This document shows, piece after piece, positions 9,003-19,255 of a stretch of DNA of 64,000 bases. The stretch comes from Prochlorococcus sp. AG-347-J20. GTDB taxonomy: Bacteria > Cyanobacteriota > Cyanobacteriia > PCC-6307 > Cyanobiaceae. A program made the position numbers and the translations under genes. Location: NCBI GenBank assembly GCA_003281485.1, contig QCBW01000001.1, positions 140,179 through 204,178 on the forward strand, read 5' to 3'. A model generated the notes under the pieces. The model was not told the origin of the DNA, made no database searches, and was given only the letters and a program-made list of their open reading frames with translations. Each line of letters begins with the position of its first letter. Position 1 is the stretch's first letter.

Positions 9003-9616
9003 AAGATATCAATTATTTTTAATCTTATAAAATCAATTAAATTTATATCAATTTGATGGATACCATCAAATTCTGCTAGTTCACATAATCTAGAAGACTT
9101 ATTTTTTACCATTTCATAAATAATTCTAGATGCACTTATAGGCACTACTTCATCAAATATCCCATGACTGAGAATTAAAGGTGGGCATCTTTCTTCTGGA
9201 TGCCAGGAGGGATGAGGATAACCGCTACAAGCAATTATTAATCCTAAATCCAACTTAAATCCTGCATTAATTGCCATTGCTGCCCCCTGCGAAAAACCCA
9301 ACAAAATTGATTTTCTAAGTGGTATCTGCTCAGTATCAAATTTTTTTAATGTACCAATAAGGTTTTTGACTTCAACTTCAGCCCCCTTCCAATCATGGGG
9401 GTATAGCCCATACCATTGCCTTCCCTGACCACTTGGATGTATGCCAGGCGCCCTTAAAGAAATAACTTCAAAATCATAATTTATTTTTTCTCTCATCTCC
9501 TTTCCAAATGTTAATAAGTCATCTGCATCAGCTCCCCAGCCATGTAATAAAATAATTCTATGAGTAGCAGTTTGAGAGCTAATCGAGACAAATTCATGAT
9601 CAATATTATATTTCAT
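8999..9616 (-). CDS. Alpha/beta hydrolase, carboxylesterase/phospholipase-like
   Basis: The fold is shown by the oxyanion strand LLHGWGADADD near residue 23, the nucleophile elbow GFSQGA, the Asp in GIFDEVVP and the His in FDGIHQI. Together these form a Ser-Asp-His triad. At 205 residues it resembles the small YpfH/EstB carboxylesterase group. The natural substrate is unknown. It diverges from purH across a 33-bp gap, so the two promoters must be very compact or overlap. Confidence 0.85.
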   Translation of the reverse strand: MKYNIDHEFVSISSQTATHRIILLHGWGADADDLLTFGKEMREKINYDFEVISLRAPGIHPSGQGRQWYGLYPHDWKGAEVEVKNLIGTLKKFDTEQIPLRKSILLGFSQGAAMAINAGFKLDLGLIIACSGYPHPSWHPEERCPPLILSHGIFDEVVPISASRIIYEMVKNKSSRLCELAEFDGIHQIDINLIDFIRLKIIDIF

Positions 9617-9649
9617 GTTTATATTCTTAAGTAAGTAAACTTTCTAATA

Positions 9650-11203
9650 ATGTCACCATTAGCCCTTGTAAGCGTCTCAGATAAAAAGAATATAATCCAA
9701 TTTTGTTCAGAATTGGTGGAAAAATTCAATTATAAAATTTTATCAAGTGGAGGAACTGCAAAACATTTAATAGAAGCAAAAATTCCAGTTATTAAAGTTG
9801 CAGATTTTACTAATTCTCAGGAAATCCTTGGAGGAAGAGTTAAGACCTTACATCCAAAAATTCATGGAGGAATATTAGCTAAAAGAACCGACGAAAAACA
9901 CATAAAAGATATAGAAGCTAATGATCTAGAACTTATTGACTTGGTAATTGTCAATTTATATCCTTTCAAGAAAACTGTTGAGAAGGGATCTAATTGGGAA
10001 GATGCTATTGAAAATATTGATATTGGAGGGCCATCAATGATTCGTTCTGCAGCTAAAAATCATAAAGATGTTTCCGTTCTAATAGATCCTAGTCAATATC
10101 AAGAATTTCTTGAAGTAAGTAAAAAAGGGGATTTAAATGAAGAATATAGGGCAAAATTAGCTTTTGAAGCTTTTCAACATACCGCTGACTATGACACTGC
10201 AATATCTAATTGGATAGGGAAAAAGAAAGGTTTAAAATCTACCAAATATATTCAATCTTTTCCTCTCATCAAAACTTTGCGATATGGTGAAAATCCTCAT
10301 CAAAATGCTTTTTGGTTCGGTTCAAGCAATAGTGGATGGAACTCAGCAGAACAAATACAAGGTAAAGAGTTAAGTTATAACAATCTACTGGATCTTGAGT
10401 CGGCACTTTCAACAGTTTTAGAATTTGGCTATGAAGAAAAAAGGGAACCTAAAAAAGATAAAGTTGCTTGTGTTATTTTAAAACACAATAATCCTTGCGG
10501 TGCTGCTATTAGTAATTCACCCTCCGAAGCATTTTTAAATGCTCTAGAGTGCGACTCAATCAGTGCGTTTGGGGGAATAGTTGCTTTTAATTCAAATGTT
10601 GATTATGAAGTAGCAATTAACCTCAAAGATATTTTCTTAGAGTGTGTCGTCGCTCCATCATTTGATCAAAAAGCTTTAAAAATTTTAAAATCCAAAAAGA
10701 ATTTAAGAATTTTAAAGTTACCAAAAGATAAACTTGCAATAAAAAACCAAACTGTCACAAAATCTATAATGGGAGGATTACTCATACAAGATATTGATGA
10801 TAGTGAAGAAAAAGCTGAAAGTTGGATTTCGGTAACTAAGAAAATTCCAAGTAATCAATTCAACTTAGATCTAAATTTTGCATGGAAAATTTGTAAACAC
10901 GTAAAATCAAATGCAATAGTTATAGCAAAAAATCAAAAAACTATTGGAATTGGAGCTGGTCAAATGAATAGAGTGGGAGCTGCAAAAATTGCATTAAAGG
11001 CAGCTGGCGGATTATGTTCTGAGGCTGTACTAGCTAGCGATGGATTTTTCCCATTTGCAGATACTGTAGAGATTGCAAATGAGTACGGAATAAAAGCTAT
11101 TATCCAACCTGGAGGAAGTTTAAGAGATCAAGAAAGTATTGACATGTGCAATTCAAAAGGAATCGCAATGGTATTTACCCAAAAAAGACATTTTTTACAT
11201 TAA
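9650..11203 (+). CDS. purH: Bifunctional AICAR transformylase/IMP cyclohydrolase
   Basis: PurH performs the last two steps of IMP synthesis. The N-terminal cyclohydrolase domain has SVSDKK, SSGGTAKHL and GGRVKTLHPKIHGG. The C-terminal transformylase domain has LRYGENPHQ, LKHNNPCGAA with its Lys-His pair, and the ending SDGFFPFADTVE...GGSLRDQE. The length of 517 residues is standard. It ends one base before the converging DoxX gene ends, so no terminator fits between them. Confidence 0.96.
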   Translation: MSPLALVSVSDKKNIIQFCSELVEKFNYKILSSGGTAKHLIEAKIPVIKVADFTNSQEILGGRVKTLHPKIHGGILAKRTDEKHIKDIEANDLELIDLVIVNLYPFKKTVEKGSNWEDAIENIDIGGPSMIRSAAKNHKDVSVLIDPSQYQEFLEVSKKGDLNEEYRAKLAFEAFQHTADYDTAISNWIGKKKGLKSTKYIQSFPLIKTLRYGENPHQNAFWFGSSNSGWNSAEQIQGKELSYNNLLDLESALSTVLEFGYEEKREPKKDKVACVILKHNNPCGAAISNSPSEAFLNALECDSISAFGGIVAFNSNVDYEVAINLKDIFLECVVAPSFDQKALKILKSKKNLRILKLPKDKLAIKNQTVTKSIMGGLLIQDIDDSEEKAESWISVTKKIPSNQFNLDLNFAWKICKHVKSNAIVIAKNQKTIGIGAGQMNRVGAAKIALKAAGGLCSEAVLASDGFFPFADTVEIANEYGIKAIIQPGGSLRDQESIDMCNSKGIAMVFTQKRHFLH

Positions 11204-11204
11204 G

Positions 11205-11765
11205 CTACGTTGATTTTGGATAATATGTAATTTTGTTCGTCTTTCTGAATAAAGACAGCCTTCCTGGGCCTGCGCACAGAAAGTAGAGAGAAATAGCTCC
11301 ATATATAAAAGACAATTCGAAGGCATAATTATGACCTTCAACTACTGCAAGGGGAAAACCTTCTAATCCAGTATCTAAGAGATGAAAATAAACAGCAAAA
11401 GCCATTGTGGAGAATAGCCCCAGAGAAGAAAGCCTTGCAAAAACACCTAATGCTAAACCTACTGGACAAACTAATTGAGTGATAGCTGCTCCAAAAGTCC
11501 AAATAACAGGATCACCAGGCAAAAATGGGAAATACTTAGCAACTACAAACTCAGCAAAACCCTGTGGGTCCTGAAGTTTCTCTAAGCCATGATGAATCAT
11601 CAATGCACAAAAACCTATTCTGAGAACAAAAATTGATAGTTCTCCAAGAATATTAACCTCTGAACCTGATGATTGATTAGCAACTACAACTTCAACTTTT
11701 TGGGGAGCTTTAGTTCTATTCATACTTGCAGTTTGAACCTGATTAGTTTGTGTTTTGTCTTCCAT
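11205..11765 (-). CDS. DoxX family membrane protein
   Basis: The 186-residue protein has about four hydrophobic segments after a polar N-terminal extension of about 40 residues. The DoxX pattern is seen in LRIGFCALMIHHGLEKLQDPQGFAEFV and in QLVCPVGLALGVFARLS. DoxX proteins are small inner-membrane proteins, some tied to thiol or redox stress. The role here is unknown. It is transcribed leftward, downstream of ispH with a 104-bp gap. Confidence 0.78.
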   Translation of the reverse strand: MEDKTQTNQVQTASMNRTKAPQKVEVVVANQSSGSEVNILGELSIFVLRIGFCALMIHHGLEKLQDPQGFAEFVVAKYFPFLPGDPVIWTFGAAITQLVCPVGLALGVFARLSSLGLFSTMAFAVYFHLLDTGLEGFPLAVVEGHNYAFELSFIYGAISLYFLCAGPGRLSLFRKTNKITYYPKST

Positions 11766-11869
11766 ACTTCATAATTTTTTCAGTATTCTAATTAATAAAG
11801 TAGATCTTTAGGAATTATCTGACTAATAAATTAAAAAAACTAAGCAAATTTATAAATTGCGTATCAAAT

Positions 11870-13066
11870 TCAGGATGCTATATCAATTAACTTTTCAATA
11901 ACATCCGCAACAACCTTATCAGGAGTTGATGCACCTGAAGTAATTCCAACATTAATTTTTCCACTAGGTAAAAAGTTATTTTTAAGTTCTAGATCTGCTC
12001 TGAGTGGTTTATGTAATATTGAATTTTCTTTAACTGATATCCTTTCTGGCGTATCTATATGAAAAGAAGAAATATTTTTAGTAATTGCTATTTCTTGCAA
12101 GTGAGTAGTATTAGAGGAATTAAAGCCTCCAATTACAACAAGAATATCAAGGTCTTCATCAACCAAAGAGAACATTGCATCTTGTCTTTCCTCAGTAGCA
12201 TCACAAATAGTATTAAAAGCTAAAAAGTGACTATTTAAGTTTTCTGGTCCGAATTTTTTTAACATCGTTTTTTCAAACACTTTTCCAATTTCTTCTGTCT
12301 CGCTTTTAAGCATTGTTGTCTGGTTAGCGACTCCGACTCTATCTAGATCTTTATCAGGGTCAAATCCATTGGAACAAGCCTTAGCAAATTTATTAATGAA
12401 TTCATTTCTATTGCCTCTCCCAAGAATGTATTCAGATACATAATTTGCTTCTTCTAAATCAAGTACAACTAAATATTTGCCTGCAAATGAGCTAGTAGCA
12501 AGAGTCTCTTCATGCTTAAATTTTCCATGAATTATAGATGTGAAAACATGTTTTTTATGTTTCTCGACAGTATGCCAAACTTTAGAAACCCATGGACAAG
12601 TAGTATCAATAATATGACATCCTTTTTCATGAAGGAGTTTCATTTCTTGAACAGTGGCTCCAAAAGCGGGCAAAATAACTACATCACCATTAGAGACTAA
12701 CGAAAAATCTTTTATTCCATTTTTAGCCGAAATAAATTTTACATTCATTTTTCTTAAATGATCATTAACTGATGGATTATGAATTATTTCGTTTGTTATC
12801 CAAATATTCTCCTGAGGGTAATGTCTTCTAGTCTCATAAGCCATTGCTACAGCTCTTTCTACTCCCCAGCAGAAACCAAAGGCTTGAGCCAACTTAATAT
12901 TCAGTCTTCCCTTAGTGTAAGTAAAACCATTATCTCTTATAGAACTTATCAAATCACTTTGATAAGCTTCTTCTAACGCTTTTGCTCTTTTTGTTGGGGA
13001 ATCGAAACCCCTTCTGTTATATCTGTCAGAATGATGAAGAGATCTTCTAAAAGCTTGAGTATCCAT
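11870..13066 (-). CDS. ispH: 4-hydroxy-3-methylbut-2-enyl diphosphate reductase
   Basis: IspH makes IPP and DMAPP in the last step of the MEP isoprenoid pathway, which feeds chlorophyll tails and carotenoids. The three cluster Cys are visible in [17 protein letters not shown] and [11 protein letters not shown], so this is an intact Fe-S enzyme. At 398 residues it has the longer N-terminus typical of cyanobacterial and plastid forms. It lies just downstream of the amt terminator and is transcribed in the same direction, leftward. Confidence 0.95.
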   Translation of the reverse strand: MDTQAFRRSLHHSDRYNRRGFDSPTKRAKALEEAYQSDLISSIRDNGFTYTKGRLNIKLAQAFGFCWGVERAVAMAYETRRHYPQENIWITNEIIHNPSVNDHLRKMNVKFISAKNGIKDFSLVSNGDVVILPAFGATVQEMKLLHEKGCHIIDTTCPWVSKVWHTVEKHKKHVFTSIIHGKFKHEETLATSSFAGKYLVVLDLEEANYVSEYILGRGNRNEFINKFAKACSNGFDPDKDLDRVGVANQTTMLKSETEEIGKVFEKTMLKKFGPENLNSHFLAFNTICDATEERQDAMFSLVDEDLDILVVIGGFNSSNTTHLQEIAITKNISSFHIDTPERISVKENSILHKPLRADLELKNNFLPSGKINVGITSGASTPDKVVADVIEKLIDIAS

Positions 13067-13100
13067 CTTTAGATATTACAACATTTCAAATAATTTTCCT

Positions 13101-13135
13101 AAAAAAAAAAGAAACCTGACAAAAGTCAGGTTTCT
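13101..13135 (-). terminator. Rho-independent terminator of amt
   Basis: Read leftward, a perfect 10-bp stem (GAAACCTGAC with GTCAGGTTTC, loop TTTT) is followed by a run of ten T. It begins about 20 bp after the amt stop codon and isolates amt from ispH. Confidence 0.9.
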
Positions 13136-13155
13136 TAAATCAATTTTAAATTAGA

Positions 13156-14616
13156 TTATTTAGCAGATGCAAAGTCTGGATATGCTTCCATACCATGCTC
13201 TCCTATATCTAAGCCTTGAGTCTCTTCCTCTTCAGATACTCGGATTCCACCGAATAAACCTCCAATTACAGACCAGGCGATCCAGCAAGTAACTAGTGTC
13301 CAGATAGCATAAGCTGCGGCACCAAGAGCTTGAATTAGAAGAAGGCTAATACCTCCACCATTAAACAATCCCATACCAGCACCATCTCCTTGAACAGCTG
13401 TACCCCATAGACCGATAACGACAGTACCCCATACACCACAAACTCCGTGAACGGAGAATGCACCAACAGGATCATCGATCTCAGCAGCATCAAGTGCTGC
13501 AACAGAGAATACAACGATAATTCCACCGACTAATCCTGCAAACCAGGCACCAGCAAGTGTCATATCGCCACAACCAGCAGTGATACTAACCAATCCGGCA
13601 AGGATTCCGTTAATAATCATAGTAAGGTCTGGCTTACCAGAAGTTAATGTTGAAACAATAGTTGCTCCAATAGCCCCAGCTGCTGCAGCCAAAGTAGTTG
13701 TTACTGCAACATATGGAACCCATTGATCCATGGCAAGTTGTGAACCGGGGTTAAATCCATACCAACCTATCCATAGAACTAATGCACCTAAAGTAGCTAT
13801 AGCCATATTGTGACCTGGCATAGCTTGTGGTTTTCCATCAGAGTATTTGCCAATTCTTGGTCCAAGAAGCATTGCTCCTACCAGACCTGCCCATGCTCCA
13901 ACTGAGTGAACAATTGAAGAACCAGCAAAATCAACAAAACCTAATGAATCAAGCCAACCGCCATTCCATTTCCAGCTACCAGCAATTGGATAAATAAATG
14001 CAGTTAATACAATAGCAAAAACAACAAATTCTCCAAATTTAACTCTTTCAGCAACAAGACCGGAAACGATAGTTGCCGCAGTTCCTGCAAATGCAGACTG
14101 GAACAAGAAATCAACAGTTGGGACTAATCCAGCATCAGTTACCATATCTGCAGTAACTGTTGGATCAAAAAATAAGCCGCCAAAATAAAGCCACCCGTCA
14201 GCAACACTACCTCCGTACATTAATGAATAGCCGATAAACCAATAAGAAGTTACAGCTAGAGCAAATACAAAGAGGTTTTTAGCAAGAATGTTAACAGCGT
14301 TCTTAGAACGGCACATACCTGCCTCAACCATAGCGAAACCGGCGTTCATGAAGATCACTAGAATGGTAGCGATCAAAAGCCATAAATTGTTAGCAAGAAA
14401 AGCTGCATTCAACTCAGGTAAATCAGCTGCGTGAGCTGAAAGATTAAAAATACCTAAACCAAACAAAGCTAGGGGAACAGTTGCAAGCCACAACATAGAG
14501 CGGTTTGAACTAAATCCTCGAATACTCCTCAAAAGGAGCATAGGTCCATTAACAAGACTTGCATCTTGAAGTTTGGACCTAGAGCGCCTTTGAGGCGTTT
14601 GCAAAGCAGTGGTCAT
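13156..14616 (-). CDS. amt1: Ammonium transporter Amt1
   Basis: The 486-residue protein has about 11 membrane segments. Family motifs include VEAGMCRSKNAVN, DFAGSSIVHSVGAWAGLVGA and FSVHGVCGVWG, covering the pore His region. It imports ammonium, the preferred nitrogen source. Codon usage is visibly richer in GC than in its neighbours, as for other highly expressed genes here. The promoter has an NtcA box with class II spacing (separate entry). A strong terminator follows, so it is transcribed alone. Confidence 0.95.
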   Translation of the reverse strand: MTTALQTPQRRSRSKLQDASLVNGPMLLLRSIRGFSSNRSMLWLATVPLALFGLGIFNLSAHAADLPELNAAFLANNLWLLIATILVIFMNAGFAMVEAGMCRSKNAVNILAKNLFVFALAVTSYWFIGYSLMYGGSVADGWLYFGGLFFDPTVTADMVTDAGLVPTVDFLFQSAFAGTAATIVSGLVAERVKFGEFVVFAIVLTAFIYPIAGSWKWNGGWLDSLGFVDFAGSSIVHSVGAWAGLVGAMLLGPRIGKYSDGKPQAMPGHNMAIATLGALVLWIGWYGFNPGSQLAMDQWVPYVAVTTTLAAAAGAIGATIVSTLTSGKPDLTMIINGILAGLVSITAGCGDMTLAGAWFAGLVGGIIVVFSVAALDAAEIDDPVGAFSVHGVCGVWGTVVIGLWGTAVQGDGAGMGLFNGGGISLLLIQALGAAAYAIWTLVTCWIAWSVIGGLFGGIRVSEEEETQGLDIGEHGMEAYPDFASAK

Positions 14617-14670
14617 AAAAAAAAATTAGATCTGCAAAAAAACAGTTTGTGCTGTTTCCTTTCAAATTTA

Positions 14671-14713
14671 AATTTATTCAAAAAACTTATCCGTGTCTAG
14701 TAGTTGTTTATAC
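14671..14713 (-). promoter_or_regulatory. NtcA-activated promoter of amt1
   Basis: GTA-N8-TAC occupies 14700-14713. On the leftward strand 23 nt separate it from TAAATT (14671-14676), a good -10 box. No -35 hexamer is needed in class II NtcA promoters, where the box sits near -41. The transcript would start near 14664, about 48 nt before the ATG. Confidence 0.8.
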
Positions 14714-14796
14714 CATTTTTATAGTTGCACCCTAAAAAATTATTTGTTAAATTTGAAAATTATTTTTTTGGGATTTTAAAATATCAATTTTTTTAT

Positions 14797-15537
14797 TTAT
14801 TTCAATGGTTTAATTCCATTCCATGTTACGTGGTCTTTATGAAATTCAAAGGAACATGGGATAGATATCATTCCCGCACTTATAGATTCTCTAAAAAGGT
14901 TGCCATATAAGGGATCTGCATCATCTCCAGGGGCAAAGAAACAAGCGTCTTTTCTTGTTATACAGAGAACTAAAACGCTTTTACTTTCAGGAATTAAATC
15001 CTTTAATTCTATGAGATGTTTTTGTCCTCTTTTCGTTACTGTATCTGGAAATAGAGCCACATTTTCTTTGATCCAGGTCGTATTTTTTACTTCTAAGTAA
15101 ATGTTACGTTTATCAGGATTTGAAGATTTTGGAGTTAAAAAAAAGTCAATTCTGCTTTTTTTATCCTTTCCATAAGGGACTTCGGGTTTAATTGTCTCTA
15201 TTTCTCCAATTATTTCATTAAGCAAGTTTTTCTCAATAACCTTTTTGATCAGCTTATTTGCAAATAAGGTATTAATTCCTACCCAAACCGCCTCATTTTT
15301 TGAATCTAGAACACATATCTGTTCCCAAGTAAAAGGTAATTTTCTTTTTGGAGAAGGGGAAACACTGACTCTTACTTTTGCGCCCTCAGTCAAAAGCCCC
15401 TTCATCGGGCCTGTATTAGGACAATGAGCAGTTACTAACTCTCCACTATCTAATTTAATATCAGCAAGAAACCTTTTATATCTTTTAATTAAAACCCCTT
15501 CAATTAATGGATCAAATTCAATTATCCGTTCAATCAT
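14797..15537 (-). CDS. sfsA: SfsA family protein (sugar fermentation stimulation A)
   Basis: The 246-residue protein shows the SfsA pattern: [13 protein letters not shown] near 15-28, the [17 protein letters not shown] motif, a central nuclease-like SRIDFFL...YLEVKNTTW segment and a C-terminal [11 protein letters not shown]. coli SfsA binds DNA and affects maltose genes. The family has a nuclease-like C-terminal fold, but its cellular role is not settled. It is a single leftward gene between amt1 and murJ. Confidence 0.9.
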   Translation of the reverse strand: MIERIIEFDPLIEGVLIKRYKRFLADIKLDSGELVTAHCPNTGPMKGLLTEGAKVRVSVSPSPKRKLPFTWEQICVLDSKNEAVWVGINTLFANKLIKKVIEKNLLNEIIGEIETIKPEVPYGKDKKSRIDFFLTPKSSNPDKRNIYLEVKNTTWIKENVALFPDTVTKRGQKHLIELKDLIPESKSVLVLCITRKDACFFAPGDDADPLYGNLFRESISAGMISIPCSFEFHKDHVTWNGIKPLK

Positions 15538-15609
15538 AAAAGATGTCGTCAGTTAGAAATCAAATATAATTGAAACTTAATCTATTTAAAAAATTTTAGT
15601 CAACGCCAA

Positions 15610-17190
15610 ATGCATTCATTTTTAAAAAATAATGTTTTTTCAATTTCATTTGGTACTAGTCTAAGTAAATTAGCTGGATGTTTAAGACAAATATTTATTG
15701 CTGCTGCTTTTGGTATTGGCACAACATACGATGCTTTTAATTATGCCTATATAATTCCAGGTTTTTTGCTCATAATCATTGGAGGGATTAACGGTCCTTT
15801 ACATAATGCAGTAGTAGCAGTTCTAACTCCTCTTAATAAAAAAAATGGGGGGATTGTTCTAAGTCAAGTAAGCATAAAACTTTCAATATTATTATTAGGT
15901 TTAGCTTTATTGGTTTACTTCAATTCAAGTTTATTGATTGAATTATTGGCCCCCAATTTAACTTACGAAGCTAAATCTATTGCCACTTACCAATTAAAAA
16001 TACTTACACCTTGCATTCCATTATCTGGATTTATAGGTTTAAGCTTTGGCGCTTTAAATTCCCGAAGAAAATTCTTTTTATCAAGTATAAGCCCTGCCAT
16101 AACCAGCATAACTATTATTTTTTTTATTTTATTTAGTTTGATTTTCAACCAGGAAAATACATCTACAAATTTTCTTACTCATAAGGGATTACTAGCTTTT
16201 GCAACTTTGACAGGAACATTTATTCAGTTTGTTGTTCAAATTTGGGAAATAAATAAAATTGGCCTATTTAGATTTAGTTCAACATTAAGGGTATTTAAGG
16301 ATGAAGAGAGTAGGATTTTCAAACTAATTATTCCAGCATCAATTTCTTCTGGCCTAAGTCAAATTAATGTTTTCATTGATATGTTTTTCGCTTCCAGTTT
16401 TCAAGGAGCAGCTTCTGGACTAGCTTATGGAAATTTTCTGATACAAGCCCCATTGGGCATATTATCCAACTCCTTAATTTTACCATTACTGCCAAAATTT
16501 TCTAAATTGAGAATGAATGAAGGCAAAAGAGGAATACAAAAAAAATTGATATCTGGAATAGAATACTGTTTCTTGACAACTATTTTTTTAACTGGGTTTT
16601 TCTTAACATTCAATAGCCAAATTGTACAATTAGTTTTTCAAAGAGGAGCTTTTGATTACATAGCGACATTAAAAGTAAAGAATATATTAATTGCTTATTC
16701 GGTTGGCATACCTTTTTATCTCTATAGGGATTTATTAGTAAGAGCTTATTACTCAATAGAAAAAACAAACTTCCCTTTTAAGTTGTCATTTGCGGGAATA
16801 ATATTTAATATTTTTTTTGATTGGTTTTTAATTGGTGCTCCAATCAAGAATTTTGGAAATCTTTCACCATATAATTTTGGAGTTGTTGGAATAATTTTAT
16901 CATCAGTAATAGTCAACTTATTAGTTTCTATTTTGCTCTCTTTGAATCTGCGTAATGAAGATATCCATTTGCCAAACTTTAATTTATTGAAGAAAATTAC
17001 CCTTATGTCATTAGCCGCATTTATAGATAGTGCAATTTGTTTTACCATTCTCAAAATAACTAATAACTTTAATTCAAATATCGGAGAATTTTTAGTATTA
17101 ATATTTGGATCTCTCACTTTTTTTATAATTTATTTTTTACTTACAAAATGCTTTAAAGTAAACAAATTTAAAGTTTACAAAAAGATTTAA
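15610..17190 (+). CDS. murJ: Lipid II flippase MurJ (MviN)
   Basis: This 526-residue, mostly hydrophobic protein has about 14 predicted membrane segments. The MviN start pattern is FGTSLSKLAGCLRQIFIAAAFG, and LSKLxGxxRxxxxAxxFG is diagnostic. A second conserved block is VFQRGAFD near residue 344. It flips lipid II across the inner membrane for peptidoglycan synthesis. The stop overlaps the converging DUF3181 gene by 4 bp. Confidence 0.9.
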   Translation: MHSFLKNNVFSISFGTSLSKLAGCLRQIFIAAAFGIGTTYDAFNYAYIIPGFLLIIIGGINGPLHNAVVAVLTPLNKKNGGIVLSQVSIKLSILLLGLALLVYFNSSLLIELLAPNLTYEAKSIATYQLKILTPCIPLSGFIGLSFGALNSRRKFFLSSISPAITSITIIFFILFSLIFNQENTSTNFLTHKGLLAFATLTGTFIQFVVQIWEINKIGLFRFSSTLRVFKDEESRIFKLIIPASISSGLSQINVFIDMFFASSFQGAASGLAYGNFLIQAPLGILSNSLILPLLPKFSKLRMNEGKRGIQKKLISGIEYCFLTTIFLTGFFLTFNSQIVQLVFQRGAFDYIATLKVKNILIAYSVGIPFYLYRDLLVRAYYSIEKTNFPFKLSFAGIIFNIFFDWFLIGAPIKNFGNLSPYNFGVVGIILSSVIVNLLVSILLSLNLRNEDIHLPNFNLLKKITLMSLAAFIDSAICFTILKITNNFNSNIGEFLVLIFGSLTFFIIYFLLTKCFKVNKFKVYKKI

Positions 17191-17477
17191 TTATCAAAAA
17201 AACTTTCCAAAATCTCCTCTAACTCTAGAATTTGTGAGGTAGTGATTAAATTAATAAGTGGAAAACTTTTAACACCATCACCTACATTTACATTTATCGC
17301 TTCCAAACTTATTTTTGCAGCTTTTAATGGACCTTGCTCTTTATTCCTAATACATTCGACAGCAAGAAGTCTTGAAAGGCCAGCATCTCCAAGATATAAA
17401 TTCCACTTTTCTATTTTAATAAATATTTTTTCTGAAATAATATTTTCTAAATCACTTATGAGTAGTTGAGATTCCAT
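17187..17477 (-). CDS. DUF3181-like cyanobacterial protein
   Basis: The 96-residue product has the pattern IEKWNLYLGDAGLSRLLA...NVGDGVKSFPLINLI. I associate this with DUF3181, a small soluble family restricted to cyanobacteria with no known role. It lies 14 bp after the two-helix membrane protein gene on the same strand and is probably cotranscribed with it. The assignment is from memory of the family pattern. Confidence 0.7.
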   Translation of the reverse strand: MESQLLISDLENIISEKIFIKIEKWNLYLGDAGLSRLLAVECIRNKEQGPLKAAKISLEAINVNVGDGVKSFPLINLITTSQILELEEILESFFDN

Positions 17478-17491
17478 AAATAAAAATTGAT

Positions 17492-17743
17492 TTAAGTTGA
17501 TTGTTCTGCAGTGTCTTTAGGTTTTTTTATAATTACAAATAATAAATGGCTAGCCAAAAGAACTGTCCAGAAAATTGCAAAATTATTAAAAAAAGAGATT
17601 TCATATTTAATTTCTTTTAAAAGCCAGGTGCCACTAACAACTGCAGTAAATATCATGCAGTGAATAACAAAGTTTACTATTCGAGAAAAATGCTTATAGA
17701 TGGGATCCTCTAAATCACCATTTCCGTACCACTTTATAGGCAT
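17492..17743 (-). CDS. Small protein with two membrane helices
   Basis: The 83 residues start MPIKWYGNGDLEDPIYKHF. Two hydrophobic helices follow at about 23-42 and 50-71, then a charged tail (KKPKDTAEQ). I recognise it as a conserved small cyanobacterial membrane protein but cannot name a function. It is the first gene of a leftward pair with the DUF3181-like gene. Confidence 0.7.
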   Translation of the reverse strand: MPIKWYGNGDLEDPIYKHFSRIVNFVIHCMIFTAVVSGTWLLKEIKYEISFFNNFAIFWTVLLASHLLFVIIKKPKDTAEQST

Positions 17744-17831
17744 ATTTAAAAAAAAGGATTGTTAATAATGGATATTTTACTCCAAATCTAGTTGACTAAG
17801 AGACCCTGAAACAGAGATATTACATAATTAT

Positions 17832-17905
17832 GCGCCTGTAGCTCAGTGGATTAGAGCACCTGACTACGGATCAGGGTGTCGGGAGTTCGAATCTCTCCAG
17901 GCGCG
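17832..17905 (+). tRNA. tRNA-Arg (ACG)
   Basis: The cloverleaf is complete. Acceptor GCGCCTG/CAGGCGC is followed by discriminator G. The D arm is GCTC...GAGC. Anticodon stem CCTGA/TCAGG encloses ACG at 17866-17868. The T arm contains TTCGAAT. The A at position 34 implies editing to inosine to read CGU, CGC and CGA. CCA is not encoded. Confidence 0.95.
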
Positions 17906-17983
17906 TTTTAAGATTATGAAATATTCTTTTTATATTTTTCTAAAAAATATCGTCTATATTGAGAGTATTACTTATCAAATTCA

Positions 17984-19255
17984 ATGAATATCCATCAAAA
18001 TCTTAAAGAAAGTGATCCAGTAATATTCAATTTTATCAACTCTGAAAAAAATAGACAGGAAACCCATCTTGAATTAATTGCAAGTGAAAATTTCGCATCA
18101 ATTGCCGTCATGCAGGCTCAAGGATCCGTCCTTACCAATAAATACGCGGAGGGACTTCCTCAAAAAAGATATTACGGGGGATGTGAATTTGTTGATGAAA
18201 TCGAAGAATTAGCTATCCAGAGAGCAAAAAAATTATTTAATGCAAGTTGGGCTAATGTTCAACCTCATAGTGGAGCACAAGCAAATGCCGCTGTTTTTCT
18301 GAGTCTTCTTAAACCTGGCGACACAATTATGGGGATGGATTTATCTCATGGTGGGCACCTTACTCATGGATCTCCAGTAAATATGAGTGGCAAGTGGTTC
18401 AATGCAGTTCACTATGGGGTAAATAAAGAAACTAGTGAGTTGAATTTTGATGAAATAAGAGAGATAGCATTAAAAACAAAACCAAAATTAATTATATGTG
18501 GGTATTCCGCTTATCCAAGAACAATAGATTTTGAATCATTTAGAAATATTGCAGATGAAGTTGGTGCTTTCTTAATGGCTGATATTGCACACATCGCTGG
18601 ACTCGTAGCAAGTAAACTTCACCCAAACCCAATACCTCATTGTGATGTAGTAACTACAACTACTCATAAGACATTAAGAGGGCCTAGAGGAGGACTTATA
18701 CTGTGCAAAGATGAAGAATTTGGAAAGAAATTTGATAAATCCGTTTTCCCTGGAACTCAGGGTGGTCCTCTTGAACACATTATTGCCGCCAAAGCAGTTG
18801 CATTCGGAGAAGCCTTGGAGTCAGATTTCGTTAATTACTCCCAACAAGTAATAAAAAATGCTAAAGTTTTAGCCTCAACTTTAATAAGCAGGGGAATTGA
18901 TATTGTAAGTGGAGGTACTGATAATCACATCGTTTTACTTGATTTAAGAAGTATCAATATGACTGGTAAAATTGCTGACCTGCTAGTAAGTGAAGTAAAT
19001 ATAACGGCAAACAAAAATACTGTCCCATTTGATCCTGAATCACCTTTTGTGACCAGCGGACTTAGGTTGGGAACTGCTGCTTTAACTACAAGAGGTTTTA
19101 ATGAGAGTGCTTTTGTTGAAGTTGGCGAAATTATTGCTGATCGATTACTTAATCCGAACGATGCTCTGATTGAAAGTCAATGTAAGAAAAGAGTATTAAC
19201 CCTTTGCAATCATTTTCCTCTTTATGAAGGCAAACTTGAAGCATCAATTAAATGA
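17984..19255 (+). CDS. glyA: Serine hydroxymethyltransferase
   Basis: GlyA interconverts serine and glycine and charges tetrahydrofolate with one-carbon units. The PLP lysine is in [14 protein letters not shown] (Lys 229, the same number as in E. coli). Other signatures are ELIASENF and [11 protein letters not shown]. The length of 423 residues is standard. The stop overlaps the start of cinA by 4 bp (ATGA), so translational coupling is likely. It opens a rightward run glyA-cinA-leuC-leuD. Confidence 0.97.
   Translation: MNIHQNLKESDPVIFNFINSEKNRQETHLELIASENFASIAVMQAQGSVLTNKYAEGLPQKRYYGGCEFVDEIEELAIQRAKKLFNASWANVQPHSGAQANAAVFLSLLKPGDTIMGMDLSHGGHLTHGSPVNMSGKWFNAVHYGVNKETSELNFDEIREIALKTKPKLIICGYSAYPRTIDFESFRNIADEVGAFLMADIAHIAGLVASKLHPNPIPHCDVVTTTTHKTLRGPRGGLILCKDEEFGKKFDKSVFPGTQGGPLEHIIAAKAVAFGEALESDFVNYSQQVIKNAKVLASTLISRGIDIVSGGTDNHIVLLDLRSINMTGKIADLLVSEVNITANKNTVPFDPESPFVTSGLRLGTAALTTRGFNESAFVEVGEIIADRLLNPNDALIESQCKKRVLTLCNHFPLYEGKLEASIK

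Noticed and set aside
16749..17117. 122-residue minus-strand frame inside murJ
   Set aside because: It lies opposite conserved MurJ membrane segments and has no protein-like features of its own.
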